Assembly: GCA_017554565.1 (NCBI GenBank)
Contig: JAFZID010000157.1
Coordinates: 1 to 34,385, forward strand
DNA length: 34,385 nucleotides
Direction of reading: 5' to 3'
From: a bacterium
Lineage (GTDB): Bacteria; Auribacterota; UBA3054
Shown here piece by piece: positions 1-6,924 of the stretch (within the stretch, counting starts at the first letter, position 1; every line of letters begins with the position of its first letter). Below the pieces are notes generated by a model that had not been told where the DNA came from, ran no database searches, and saw nothing but the letters and a program-made list of their open reading frames with translations. The translations under genes were made by a program, and so were the position numbers.

Positions 1-391
1 CGAGTATAAGATCTCCTACACCATGAGCTATCCCCATCCTCTTATCGGCACCCAATTCTTCGAGACCGAGGTCAACGAGGAAAACTTCCTGAAAAACATC
101 GCGCCCTCCAGGACCTTCGCCCTTTATAGCGAACTGTCGGCCCTGCTTTCCAGAGGACTCATCAAGGGCGGCTCCCTTAACAACGCCATAGTCATAACCG
201 ACAGCGCCATCCTCTCCAAGGACGGCCTGCGCTACGAGGACGAGTTCGTCCGTCATAAAGTCATGGACCTCATAGGAGACCTCGCCCTCACGGGAAGAAG
301 GCTGAAAGCCCACGTGGTCTCCTCCCGCTCCGGACACACCCTGAACAACAAAGCCGCAGCGGCGCTTTTCGCCCTCGCTAACAAAAATTAA
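1..391 (+). CDS. lpxC: LpxC, UDP-3-O-acyl-N-acetylglucosamine deacetylase (3' end only)
   Basis: This is the C-terminal part of LpxC, the zinc-dependent deacetylase that commits UDP-3-O-acyl-GlcNAc to lipid A synthesis in the cytoplasm. The gene enters from the left edge: the frame is open upstream of the Met at 23 (EYKISYT before MSYPHPLIG), so that Met is internal. Counting from it, RHKVMDLIGD carries the expected zinc ligands His78 and Asp82 (E. coli His238/Asp242), and SGHTLNN carries His105, matching the catalytic His265. ISYPHPLIGTQ and the RYEDEFVRHK block are also LpxC hallmarks. The protein ends right after the deacetylase domain, so it is not the LpxC-FabZ fusion known from Bacteroidetes. 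fabZ follows 18 bp downstream in the same direction, then lpxA, giving one lipid A operon. Confidence 0.95.
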   Translation, partial: EYKISYTMSYPHPLIGTQFFETEVNEENFLKNIAPSRTFALYSELSALLSRGLIKGGSLNNAIVITDSAILSKDGLRYEDEFVRHKVMDLIGDLALTGRRLKAHVVSSRSGHTLNNKAAAALFALANKN

Positions 392-409
392 TCACAAAAT
401 CTCAAGATC

Positions 410-886
410 ATGGAAGAAAACAAAACTCCGATAAGCTTAAACATCCAGGACATCATGGCGCTTTTGCCCCACCGTCCTCCCTTCCTTTTAGTTGACAAAG
501 TCGTGGCCACCGACTGCGAGACCTACGTTGACGCCGTCAAGAACGTCACCATGAACGAGCCCTTCTTCGTGGGCCACTTCCCCGGACAGCCCGTCATGCC
601 CGGCGTCCTCATCATGGAATCCCTGGCCCAGGCCGCGGCCATCGTGGTTTTGTCCAACCCCAGGTTCAAGGGCCTCATCCCCTACTTCCTGACCATGGAC
701 AAAGTGAAATTCCGCAAACCCGTCCAGCCCGGCGACCAGCTCCACCTTAGAATCGACATCATCTCCATGCGCTCCACCATGGGCAAATGCAAAGCCGTGG
801 CCTCCGTTGACGGCCAGAAAGTCGCCGAAGGCGAACTGGCCTTCGCCGTCGTGATCCCGAAAGAAGAAAAAGAAAACAAGGAATAG
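410..886 (+). CDS. fabZ: FabZ, 3-hydroxyacyl-ACP dehydratase
   Basis: A 158-residue hot-dog-fold dehydratase that removes water from 3-hydroxyacyl-ACP in the fatty acid elongation cycle. It competes with LpxA and LpxD for 3-hydroxyacyl-ACP. The N-terminal [14 protein letters not shown] (18-31) and the active-site helix [20 protein letters not shown] (55-74) are diagnostic. His56 and Glu70 are the expected catalytic pair. Length is normal for the family (about 140-160). The start at 410 is the first ATG after lpxC and lies 18 bp from its stop; I see no strong Shine-Dalgarno, so coupling to lpxC is plausible. lpxA begins 7 bp after the stop. A FabA-type isomerase is less likely because of the [10 protein letters not shown] signature and the lpx context. 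Confidence 0.96.
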   Translation: MEENKTPISLNIQDIMALLPHRPPFLLVDKVVATDCETYVDAVKNVTMNEPFFVGHFPGQPVMPGVLIMESLAQAAAIVVLSNPRFKGLIPYFLTMDKVKFRKPVQPGDQLHLRIDIISMRSTMGKCKAVASVDGQKVAEGELAFAVVIPKEEKENKE

Positions 887-893
887 ATCCCAT

Positions 894-1664
894 ATGATAC
901 ATCCAACCGCAGTCATCAGCCCGGGCGCCCAGATCGCCCCGGACGTTGAAATAGGACCTTACTGCGTCGTCGGCCCGAACGTCAAAATAGGCGCCGGCTC
1001 GAAACTGATGAGCCACGTTGTCATTGACGGCCTGACGACCATCGGCGAAAGGAACACCTTCTTCCCCATGGCCGCCATCGGCCACAAGACCCAGGACCTG
1101 AAATACAAGGAAGGCAACAAATGCTACCTTGAGATCGGCAACGACAACGTCGTGAGGGAATTCGCCACCATCCACTGCGCCACCTTGGACGGCAGCAAGA
1201 CCATCGTCGGCAACAACAACCTCATCATGGCCTACTGCCACATCGCCCACGAGTGCGTCCTGGGCGACAACATCATCATGTCCAACGCCGCGACGTTGGC
1301 CGGCCACGTCCAGGTCGGCGACTACGCCGTTTTAAGCGGCATGGCGGGCGTGCACCAGTTCTGCCGCATCGGCAAAATGGCCATGATCGGCGGCTGCACG
1401 AAAGTCACCATGGACGTCGCGCCCTTCACGCTGGTGGACGGCGTTCCGCCCCGCTGCGCCACCATCAACAGAGTCAGGATGAGCAGGCTCGGCATCACCC
1501 AGGAAACCATCAACAAGATGAACCAGGCCTACAAGATCGTCTTCCGCCAGGAGATGAAACTCAAGGACGCCGTGGAGAAACTCAAAGAGGAATTCGCCGA
1601 CGTTCCCGAGATCATGGAACTCGCGGAATTCCTCACCAAATGCGAGCGCGGCCTGACAAGGTAA
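894..1664 (+). CDS. lpxA: LpxA, UDP-N-acetylglucosamine acyltransferase
   Basis: First enzyme of lipid A synthesis: it transfers a 3-hydroxyacyl chain from ACP to the 3-OH of UDP-GlcNAc. The 256-residue length fits the family (E. coli 262). The first ~185 residues are a left-handed beta-helix of imperfect hexapeptide repeats (for example IGPYCVVGPNVKIGAGS). CHIAHE at 115-120 matches the E. coli AHIAHD motif, so His119 is the likely catalytic base and His116 the neighbouring conserved His. The Asp after it is replaced by Glu120, a mild substitution. A C-terminal helical region follows (about 190-256). The start MIHPTAVISPGA is the canonical LpxA N-terminus, with AAGGA near 880 as a possible ribosome site. 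Last gene of the lpxC-fabZ-lpxA run; a terminator follows at 1697. Confidence 0.96.
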   Translation: MIHPTAVISPGAQIAPDVEIGPYCVVGPNVKIGAGSKLMSHVVIDGLTTIGERNTFFPMAAIGHKTQDLKYKEGNKCYLEIGNDNVVREFATIHCATLDGSKTIVGNNNLIMAYCHIAHECVLGDNIIMSNAATLAGHVQVGDYAVLSGMAGVHQFCRIGKMAMIGGCTKVTMDVAPFTLVDGVPPRCATINRVRMSRLGITQETINKMNQAYKIVFRQEMKLKDAVEKLKEEFADVPEIMELAEFLTKCERGLTR

Positions 1665-1696
1665 AGTTATGCCCATTATTTTCTAACACTTCAAAG

Positions 1697-1722
1697 GAAG
1701 CCCGGAAGGGCTTCTTTTTTTT
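1697..1722 (+). terminator. Intrinsic terminator after lpxA
   Basis: GAAGCCC (1697-1703), loop GGAA, GGGCTTC (1708-1714), then eight T. This is a perfect 7-bp stem with a strong U-tract, ending the lpxC-fabZ-lpxA transcript 33 bp after the lpxA stop. Confidence 0.9.
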
Positions 1723-1741
1723 GGCGTGCGCCTTTTTCCGC

Positions 1742-1747
1742 TATAAT
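1742..1747 (+). promoter_or_regulatory. -10 element (TATAAT) immediately upstream of the 1755 gene
   Basis: A consensus TATAAT lies only 7 nt before the ATG at 1755, so the expected transcription start falls at or next to the start codon and the mRNA would be leaderless. No Shine-Dalgarno is visible in the 7-nt gap. The -35 region is weak (TTGGCG at 1721, 15-bp spacing), lying against the lpxA terminator T-tract. Confidence 0.55.
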
Positions 1748-1754
1748 ATTAAGC

Positions 1755-2342
1755 ATGAAAAAAATAATTTTTGCCCTGCTTGTCATTTTACTGGCCGCCG
1801 GCGCTTTCTTGGCGGGAAGGCTCTCCGTCTCCCATGACAACGACCTTTTCGACGACGAACAAGGCTTCGGCTTTTCCAACAATCTCGTGGTTTACCTTGC
1901 CGCGCTGAGAGATTGCTGCCTGTCCGGGCAATGCAATATCGCCACGCAAGAGATCACGAACAGCTTTATGCTCAACTGGGAGGCCACCGAGGAGCTAAAG
2001 CCGATATACGCCGCCGAAGATCATGTCAGCTATATGTCGAAAGGCTTCTATTACACCGGCGGCGTCCACGGCATCACCGCCATAGATGTCGGCACCATCG
2101 ACAGGAAAAGCGGAAAAATATTGAGGATCGACGACGTTTGGAAAAAGGAAGAGCAAAAGGCTCTCCTAACCAAAATAAGAGAGTTGGTCGTTAAAGAATT
2201 GAAAGGAGAAGAGCATCTTCTGGCCGAGCCAACCCTTACGGAAAACTTTTATCTTTCCCATGACGGCTGGCATTTCGTTTTCAACCAGTACGAAGTGGCC
2301 TGCTACGCCGACGGCATCATAGAAGTCGTCGTGGAAAAATAA
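1755..2342 (+). CDS. Membrane-anchored DUF3298 (RsiV-like) domain protein
   Basis: A 195-residue protein with an N-terminal hydrophobic segment (about residues 4-22, MKKIIFALLVILLAAGAFLA) that acts as a signal anchor or signal peptide. The C-terminal half resembles DUF3298, the extracytoplasmic domain of RsiV-type proteins: GGVHG followed by DVGTIDRKSGKILRIDDVW, then NFYLSHDGWHFVFNQYEVACYADGIIEVVV, where the FxFNxYEVAxYAxG pattern is the family core. In Bacillus RsiV this domain binds lysozyme and sits beside a sigma factor gene. No sigma factor is adjacent here, so a lysozyme or peptidoglycan-ligand role is only a suggestion. It stands alone between two terminators with its own promoter and is convergent with the next operon. 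Confidence 0.75.
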   Translation: MKKIIFALLVILLAAGAFLAGRLSVSHDNDLFDDEQGFGFSNNLVVYLAALRDCCLSGQCNIATQEITNSFMLNWEATEELKPIYAAEDHVSYMSKGFYYTGGVHGITAIDVGTIDRKSGKILRIDDVWKKEEQKALLTKIRELVVKELKGEEHLLAEPTLTENFYLSHDGWHFVFNQYEVACYADGIIEVVVEK

Positions 2343-2365
2343 GCCGTCTTCGCCTTCGACGTCAT

Positions 2366-2397
2366 AAAAAAAGCGCTTCGTATGAAGCGCTTTTTTT
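2366..2397. terminator. Bidirectional intrinsic terminator between convergent genes
   Basis: Perfect palindrome: seven A, GCGCTTC, loop GTAT, GAAGCGC, seven T. Read on either strand it gives a GC stem followed by a U-tract, so it ends both the plus-strand 1755 gene and the minus-strand SUMF1-like gene. Confidence 0.93.
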
Positions 2398-2417
2398 ATT
2401 CAGCCGATCGCTTTTCC

Positions 2418-3704
2418 TTACGGAAGGATCAAAACCAGGCGACAGCCTATATAAGGCAGGGCATAGCCGCTGAGACTGGGGCTGACTCCGCTGCGGTAAG
2501 CTTGTCTGTATTGTTTTGTGGCAAAACTATTCTGATAAACGTTTCCGCCGCGTCTGATCCTGTTTGATCCGGTAGCCGGCCCGACGGGGTCGGTGGTGTA
2601 GGAAGTAATGTCCGCGGCCTGCCAATCCAGACACATTTCCGCAACGTTCCCGTGCATATCGTAAAGGCCGAGGCCGTTGGGTTCCAAAAGGCCCACCTCA
2701 CGAGTCGTCATAAAGCCGTTAGTATTGGCGTTATGAGTGTTCCAGCCAACTTTGTCAAGATTATTGTCTATATAAGGGCTAACCGGATCGTAAGGCAGTC
2801 CGTTGTTCCAGACGTTGTCGCCCCAGAAATCATAGCTGCCGTCTTCTTTTTCAATCGCTCTGCAAGCATACTCCCACTGAGCTTCCGTCGGCAGATCGAA
2901 GAGATACTTGTTGTCGAAATGCGCTCTGATCTTGCCGATCAGGCTGGTGTCATCGACGCGGTGGTCGGTCTGATTCGGCCAGGTGGCGCCGGCGCTGGTG
3001 CCGCGCAGCTTGTTGTAATTGGTACTATCGACGGGCAAACAATCGCCGCCGACAAATACATAACCCTCGCCGCTGTGGTAAGAGGGATTTTCGCCGGTCA
3101 GAAGCAGGCACTGCGCCTGCGTCAGTTCGAAAACGCCGATCATGAAAGGCTTCGTGATGGTCACTTCATGCTGAGTTTCGTTGGCGTTTCTGCCAACTTC
3201 ATCCGTTCCGGAGCCCATCGTGAAAGTTCCGGGCTTGACGTTCTTGAACCAGAGCTCAGTCCTTTTGCTGGAAGCGCCTGGAGCAACGCTCGGCCCGGTT
3301 TTGGAGATCACCATCTTGCCGGTGGCGAGATCCATCTTCATGAAGAAAGACTCTTCGGTGATATCCTCAGCGACAACGCCGATCTTCGCCTTGCATCCGG
3401 AAAGATTGGGCATATCCTGATAAGCGTCCCACACGGCCTTTTTCAAGCCGGGCGTAATAACAGCCTCACCGCCCACGCCGTCGCCTTCAATGGCAGTGAG
3501 AGCAATCGGTTCGCCGCCGTCGATGGAGACGTAATATTCAACAGAATAGATCCTCGTCTCGTCCGTATCGGGTTCCGGGATCGTAAATGTGATGTCCACT
3601 TTGCCGTTCCAGGGCCAGCGCTGATAAGCCGTAACGTTGACAGCCTCGGCAAAAACAAAGGAGGCCGTCAAAACTGCCATAACAGTCAGCAATAAAGATT
3701 TCAT
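2418..3704 (-). CDS. Secreted SUMF1/FGE-sulfatase-like domain protein
   Basis: A 428-residue exported protein with a signal peptide (1-19, ending VFA). Residues 20-145 form a beta-rich N-terminal region (VTAYQRWPWNGKVDITF; TPGLKKAVWDA) that I recognise as common in front of SUMF1 domains in Lentisphaerota/Kiritimatiellota. Residues ~151-425 are the formylglycine-generating-enzyme (SUMF1) fold: FTMGS (161-165), FELTQAQ (192-198), LPTEAQWEYACR (271-282), GLYDMHGNVAEM (346-357) and the final RRGGN...GCRL. I do not see the C-terminal cysteine pair of true FGE, so a binding or structural role is more likely than sulfatase activation. Its start is 1 nt after the stop of the upstream PEP-CTERM gene, and its Shine-Dalgarno (GGAGGAGGA) lies inside that gene's last Arg codons. 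Confidence 0.88.
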   Translation of the reverse strand: MKSLLLTVMAVLTASFVFAEAVNVTAYQRWPWNGKVDITFTIPEPDTDETRIYSVEYYVSIDGGEPIALTAIEGDGVGGEAVITPGLKKAVWDAYQDMPNLSGCKAKIGVVAEDITEESFFMKMDLATGKMVISKTGPSVAPGASSKRTELWFKNVKPGTFTMGSGTDEVGRNANETQHEVTITKPFMIGVFELTQAQCLLLTGENPSYHSGEGYVFVGGDCLPVDSTNYNKLRGTSAGATWPNQTDHRVDDTSLIGKIRAHFDNKYLFDLPTEAQWEYACRAIEKEDGSYDFWGDNVWNNGLPYDPVSPYIDNNLDKVGWNTHNANTNGFMTTREVGLLEPNGLGLYDMHGNVAEMCLDWQAADITSYTTDPVGPATGSNRIRRGGNVYQNSFATKQYRQAYRSGVSPSLSGYALPYIGCRLVLILP

Positions 3705-3705
3705 A

Positions 3706-4194
3706 TTATCTCCTCCTCCAAACTAAACCAAGCGCCAAAACAGCAATCAAAGCAACACAAGGTTCCGGCATGATCTTAACGTTCGCCGGCGCTTCATAGG
3801 TATCTATGACCTCATCGCCGCTGTAGATAACGTAAGAGAAAGTGTAATCGGTGTACCAGGGCAAATATTCTGGATCATCTATCTCAGCGTAATCGAAAAC
3901 ATAATTGCCCTCTTCTTCCAATTCGCTCGTAAAGACGAGATAAGGAACGCCCGTAGTCTTCGGCGTGGCGAAGATCTTCACATACCTGTCGGTTCCTTCC
4001 GCCCACTTAGCGTCGTAGCGGATAGCGTCCGTGTTGTAAAGGATCAGGCTGCCGCCATCGACAGTGTTCTGAGTGTCGATGGAGAATTCGTTCGACCAGC
4101 CGTCGTACGGGATCTCCACAGGATCCGCCACTGCCCAGGAAGCGAAAGCCAAAACCATCGCCGCCAGGCCGCATAAATAAATCGTTTTGTTCAT
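3706..4194 (-). CDS. Small PEP-CTERM surface protein
   Basis: I choose the ATG at 4194 (162 residues) because it follows GGAAGGAGGGGAT and begins a clean signal peptide (MNKTIYLCGLAAMVLAFASWAVADP); the longer reading from 4236 lacks both. The middle is a short beta-rich region with no domain I recognise. The C-terminus, PEPCVALIAVLALGLVWRRR, is a textbook PEP-CTERM sorting signal: Pro-Glu-Pro, a hydrophobic segment and an Arg cluster, which an exosortase recognises at the inner membrane. No exosortase gene is in the window. It is the first gene of a two-gene operon with the SUMF1-like protein, so the two products may work together at the surface. Confidence 0.82.
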   Translation of the reverse strand: MNKTIYLCGLAAMVLAFASWAVADPVEIPYDGWSNEFSIDTQNTVDGGSLILYNTDAIRYDAKWAEGTDRYVKIFATPKTTGVPYLVFTSELEEEGNYVFDYAEIDDPEYLPWYTDYTFSYVIYSGDEVIDTYEAPANVKIMPEPCVALIAVLALGLVWRRR

Positions 4195-4246
4195 ATCCCC
4201 TCCTTCCAAAATGGAATTCGTGATTATTAAATACATGATTGCGAAG

Positions 4247-4276
4247 ATTGTATCAAAACTAACATCTGAATTTCAA
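4247..4276 (-). promoter_or_regulatory. Promoter of the small PEP-CTERM/SUMF1 operon
   Basis: On the minus strand: TTGAAA (4276-4271), 18-bp spacer, TACAAT (4252-4247), a good sigma-70-type match. It predicts a leader of roughly 45 nt before the ATG at 4194. Confidence 0.6.
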
Positions 4277-4301
4277 ACGACAAAAACTGTGATCAGGCTT
4301 C

Positions 4302-4330
4302 GGCTCTCTATTCCCCAAATTTGAAAAAAT
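4302..4330. repeat. 29-bp repeat, copy 1
   Basis: Identical at 28 of 29 positions to 8320-8348 (GGCTCTC, TATTCCCC, AAATT, T or C, GAAAAAAT). Both copies lie just beyond the terminator of a minus-strand GLUG gene. This copy lacks the inverted right arm that completes the dyad at copy 2. Read in plus frame it continues into an open stretch ending IIDIADWLSANL and a stop at 4388, possibly a remnant of a lost gene. Confidence 0.6.
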
Positions 4331-4390
4331 TCACCACGAAGGCGTCAAAATTATAGACATCGCCGACTGGCTCAGCGCCAATCTGTAAAG

Positions 4391-4417
4391 AAAAAGGAGC
4401 CCCCACTTGGGGGCTCC
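4391..4417 (-). terminator. Terminator of the stand-alone GLUG gene
   Basis: GGAGCCCCC (4396-4404), loop ACTT, GGGGGCTCC (4409-4417), preceded on the plus strand by five A, which form the U-tract on the minus strand. A perfect 9-bp stem 26 bp beyond the stop of the GLUG gene. Confidence 0.92.
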
Positions 4418-4442
4418 CTTATTCATCAGGCGCTAAATAAGA

Positions 4443-6713
4443 TCACCTCTTTCTCACCGCCGCCAAAGTTAGCAAAATCAAAGCAAGCATCCCAACCGGC
4501 TCCGGCACGGCGTATCTGAAATACGGCGTTCCAACCCCCTCGTCGATATCCCAGATCTCGTCAAAATCCCAGCCGACATAGGTTTCCTGCTTCTTCATCT
4601 CTTCAGGGCTGACAAGGCCGGTTACATTTTCAGCGTGTGTAACGTAATTTGAGTTGAAGTAGCAATTAATGTATTGTCCTCCGTACAAACTAATATTTCC
4701 TTCCGCGTTTAGGTAGCAGTTGGAAAGCACATTGTGAGATAATTGTCCAGTAAAATTTCCCCTGGCGAAACAGTTTACTGCTTTTGCGTTAAGCCCATAA
4801 CCTTCCATAAAACAGTAAACATAACGCCCATTGGAATATAGTTCCACACCGCATTGATCCAAAAGCAAATTATATCCTGCCGCGCATAGCCCTCCAAAAT
4901 GACTGTCTTTCCCTAAAATTTCTCCGATGAAATTACACTTCGTTATGGTAGAATCTTGGGCCATTCCGCAAATACCGTAGCTCCCCTCCCCGCTTAGATT
5001 AATGCTTGCTAAAATATAGCAATTGCTGATAATCGAAAGCGCTGCTCGGTCAGTTACCAAAATCCCGCGATCCAAGACCTCGGCGTCAAGGTCAACAATA
5101 TTTAGATTGCACAGCGATGCCCCATAAATCTCCTTGAACAATCCGTAATCTTTCCAATTGGAATTTTTCCAATTTAAAATAGAATGGCTCCGCCCGTCAT
5201 AAGAACCGCTAAAATAAACTATTCTATTAGTAAAATCTATACCAGACAAGTCAAAATCTGATATTTGAACATACTGTTCGTCCCAGGGATATTTCTTACC
5301 TATTCCCCCAAATATATCTATAGACATGATTTGCTTGGCAAAATTTGCTTCTACCGTTACGTTTTCCTCAATCGTCAAGGTTTTGCTTGCTTCGCCGCCT
5401 TCTAAAGTTCCGCTGTAATTCAAAAATTCAGCTCCCTCATAAGGCTCCGCGATCACAGTTACAGTTTCGCCGTAACCATAACCGTCCTTTTCCGGCTGAA
5501 CCTTGACCGCGCCGAACCAATCGCCAATCAAAGCCGGTTTCAAATATCTGCCACTCTCAGCGGCGAAATACGGTGTGCTAAATCCTTCGTTTATTTCCCA
5601 AATCTTCCCAAAATTCCAATTGGAAAACGTTGAGCGCTTTTTTATCTTTGTTGAATTAACGCCCGTCCCAAAACCTGATCCTGATACCTTGTCAGAATTA
5701 TAGTAACAGTTGAAACAGACGGAATTCGTAACCCACCCCGCTATGCCTCCAGAAGCGACACCCGGAGCCGCTTCAATTTCGCAGTTGGAGTAGCATTGCT
5801 TAAATCCAAAATCACCTATGGTTATGTATCCGTAATAGTCTTCATAATTTTCCATGTTGTTAGCGCCAACCAGACCACCGACTACTCCAACTTTAGCGCT
5901 TAAACGCATATCTGAATAGCAGTACAAAACATCTGTTGTTCCGTAATTGATTCTCCCAAATAATCCTCCTAATGTACTCCCTTTTTCGCTAAAACTTAAA
6001 GCTGATCCTGACGTTCGGCAACGGACGAATTTGCAATCTGTACATTCTCCTATAATTCCGCCAATATTGACCGATGCACTAGCGCCTTTTATCTTTCCCA
6101 CAAAAGAACAGTTTGAAAAGTTGCTGTTCTTCGCGCTAGTCGCTATACCTCCGGCAAGCCTTCCATTCAATTGCCCGGTGGCGTGAACATTTGTGATCGT
6201 GCTGTCCGTAATGTTTCGAGCCAAAGCTCCGACACTCATTTTTGCAACATCTTTCCGCCCAAAATTGATGTTATGCAATTTAATATTACTGATGTTTGCT
6301 CCCAAAAGTTGGTAAAACAAACTGCCGCAAGCATCTTCGTAATATGCCCGGCTAAACAGATTTTTTATGGCATAATCCTGTCCGTCTATAGTCCCAGAGA
6401 ACTTATGGTTTTGTCCGTCTTTTGAAAGGAAACGGCTACCGATAGGAACAAAACCGAAACTTTCTCCATATTGCGTGCCAAACAATTTTACCCAATCTTT
6501 TGTCTCACTTGCGTCAATATCGTTTTCCAGACGGAAAACATTTGATTGACATTCAGCGATATTTTCCCCCATCCAAACCAAATTTTCAACCTTGGTCAAA
6601 AGGTAAGGAGACTCAGCGGTGCCATCGCCTTCCGGCTTGACAGCCTCGTTGGCGGCGAAAAGACAATTGGCAGCAAAAGCCAATAAGCAGGTTAAAAGCA
6701 GAAAGTTTTTCAT
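4443..6713 (-). CDS. GLUG-motif PEP-CTERM surface protein (stand-alone copy, G1)
   Basis: A 756-residue exported protein: signal peptide (1-20, ending LFA), then a conserved head (NEAVKPEGDGTAESPYLLT, ENLVWMG, NDIDASETKDW), then GLUG-type beta repeats such as GALARNI and VGGLVGANN. The first half ends with NWNFGKIWEINEGFSTPYF near residues 363-381. A divergent InlB B-repeat-like domain follows (about 400-460, YGYGETVTVIAEP...LTIEENVTVEANF), then a second GLUG-like half ending GWDFDEIWDIDEGVGTPYF. The C-terminus PEPVGMLALILLTLAAVRKR is a PEP-CTERM exosortase signal. GLUG proteins are usually adhesin-like; that role is inferred. It has its own promoter and terminator and no A/B/S8 partner. Paralogues are at 8421, 17412 and 27477. 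GGAG precedes the start. Confidence 0.85.
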   Translation of the reverse strand: MKNFLLLTCLLAFAANCLFAANEAVKPEGDGTAESPYLLTKVENLVWMGENIAECQSNVFRLENDIDASETKDWVKLFGTQYGESFGFVPIGSRFLSKDGQNHKFSGTIDGQDYAIKNLFSRAYYEDACGSLFYQLLGANISNIKLHNINFGRKDVAKMSVGALARNITDSTITNVHATGQLNGRLAGGIATSAKNSNFSNCSFVGKIKGASASVNIGGIIGECTDCKFVRCRTSGSALSFSEKGSTLGGLFGRINYGTTDVLYCYSDMRLSAKVGVVGGLVGANNMENYEDYYGYITIGDFGFKQCYSNCEIEAAPGVASGGIAGWVTNSVCFNCYYNSDKVSGSGFGTGVNSTKIKKRSTFSNWNFGKIWEINEGFSTPYFAAESGRYLKPALIGDWFGAVKVQPEKDGYGYGETVTVIAEPYEGAEFLNYSGTLEGGEASKTLTIEENVTVEANFAKQIMSIDIFGGIGKKYPWDEQYVQISDFDLSGIDFTNRIVYFSGSYDGRSHSILNWKNSNWKDYGLFKEIYGASLCNLNIVDLDAEVLDRGILVTDRAALSIISNCYILASINLSGEGSYGICGMAQDSTITKCNFIGEILGKDSHFGGLCAAGYNLLLDQCGVELYSNGRYVYCFMEGYGLNAKAVNCFARGNFTGQLSHNVLSNCYLNAEGNISLYGGQYINCYFNSNYVTHAENVTGLVSPEEMKKQETYVGWDFDEIWDIDEGVGTPYFRYAVPEPVGMLALILLTLAAVRKR

Positions 6714-6753
6714 GATTGTTACTCCAAGGTAAAACGCTTACATCATCGTTTTT

Positions 6754-6782
6754 ATTTTATTAAATAAGCTGTATGAATGCAA
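6754..6782 (-). promoter_or_regulatory. Promoter of the stand-alone GLUG gene
   Basis: Minus strand: TTGCAT (6782-6777), 17-bp spacer, TAAAAT (6759-6754), giving a leader of about 35 nt before the ATG at 6713. Just upstream is a run of 13 A (6797-6809) inside an 8-bp inverted repeat TTTGATTT/AAATCAAA (6787-6814), which could act as an UP-like AT-rich element. Confidence 0.5.
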
Positions 6783-6890
6783 CTTATTTGATTTGCAAAA
6801 AAAAAAAAATCAAACGTTAAATGGCTGTAATCAGCGTAGTTATATTTTGGCGTTCAAAGCGCTATGGGCAAGAATGTTTTTCGCAATTTT

Positions 6891-6919
6891 ATAAAAGGAA
6901 GAGCCCCCGCTGGGGGCTC
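6891..6919 (-). terminator. Terminator of the DUF3990 operon
   Basis: GAGCCCCC (6901-6908), loop GCT, GGGGGCTC (6912-6919). On the minus strand the stem is followed by TTCCTTTTAT, an interrupted U-tract. It lies 5 bp beyond the stop of the 144-residue gene. Confidence 0.8.
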
Positions 6920-6924
6920 CTCAA

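Noticed and set aside
2652-3695. A 347-codon open frame on the plus strand.
   Set aside because: It is fully antisense to the SUMF1-like gene, has no recognisable protein features, and its length follows from the GC-rich codon pattern of the real gene.
2418-3704. SUMF1-like protein as a diversity-generating retroelement target.
   Set aside because: SUMF1/C-lectin folds are common targets, but no reverse transcriptase, template repeat or accessory gene is visible in the window.
3706-4236. Start of the small PEP-CTERM gene at 4236.
   Set aside because: The ATG at 4194 has a strong Shine-Dalgarno and begins the signal peptide; the extra 14 residues run through that ribosome site.
6797-6809. 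Run of 13 A as a phase-variable tract.
   Set aside because: It lies well upstream of the promoter at 6754-6782, not within a coding region or the -10/-35 spacer, so length changes have no obvious switch effect.
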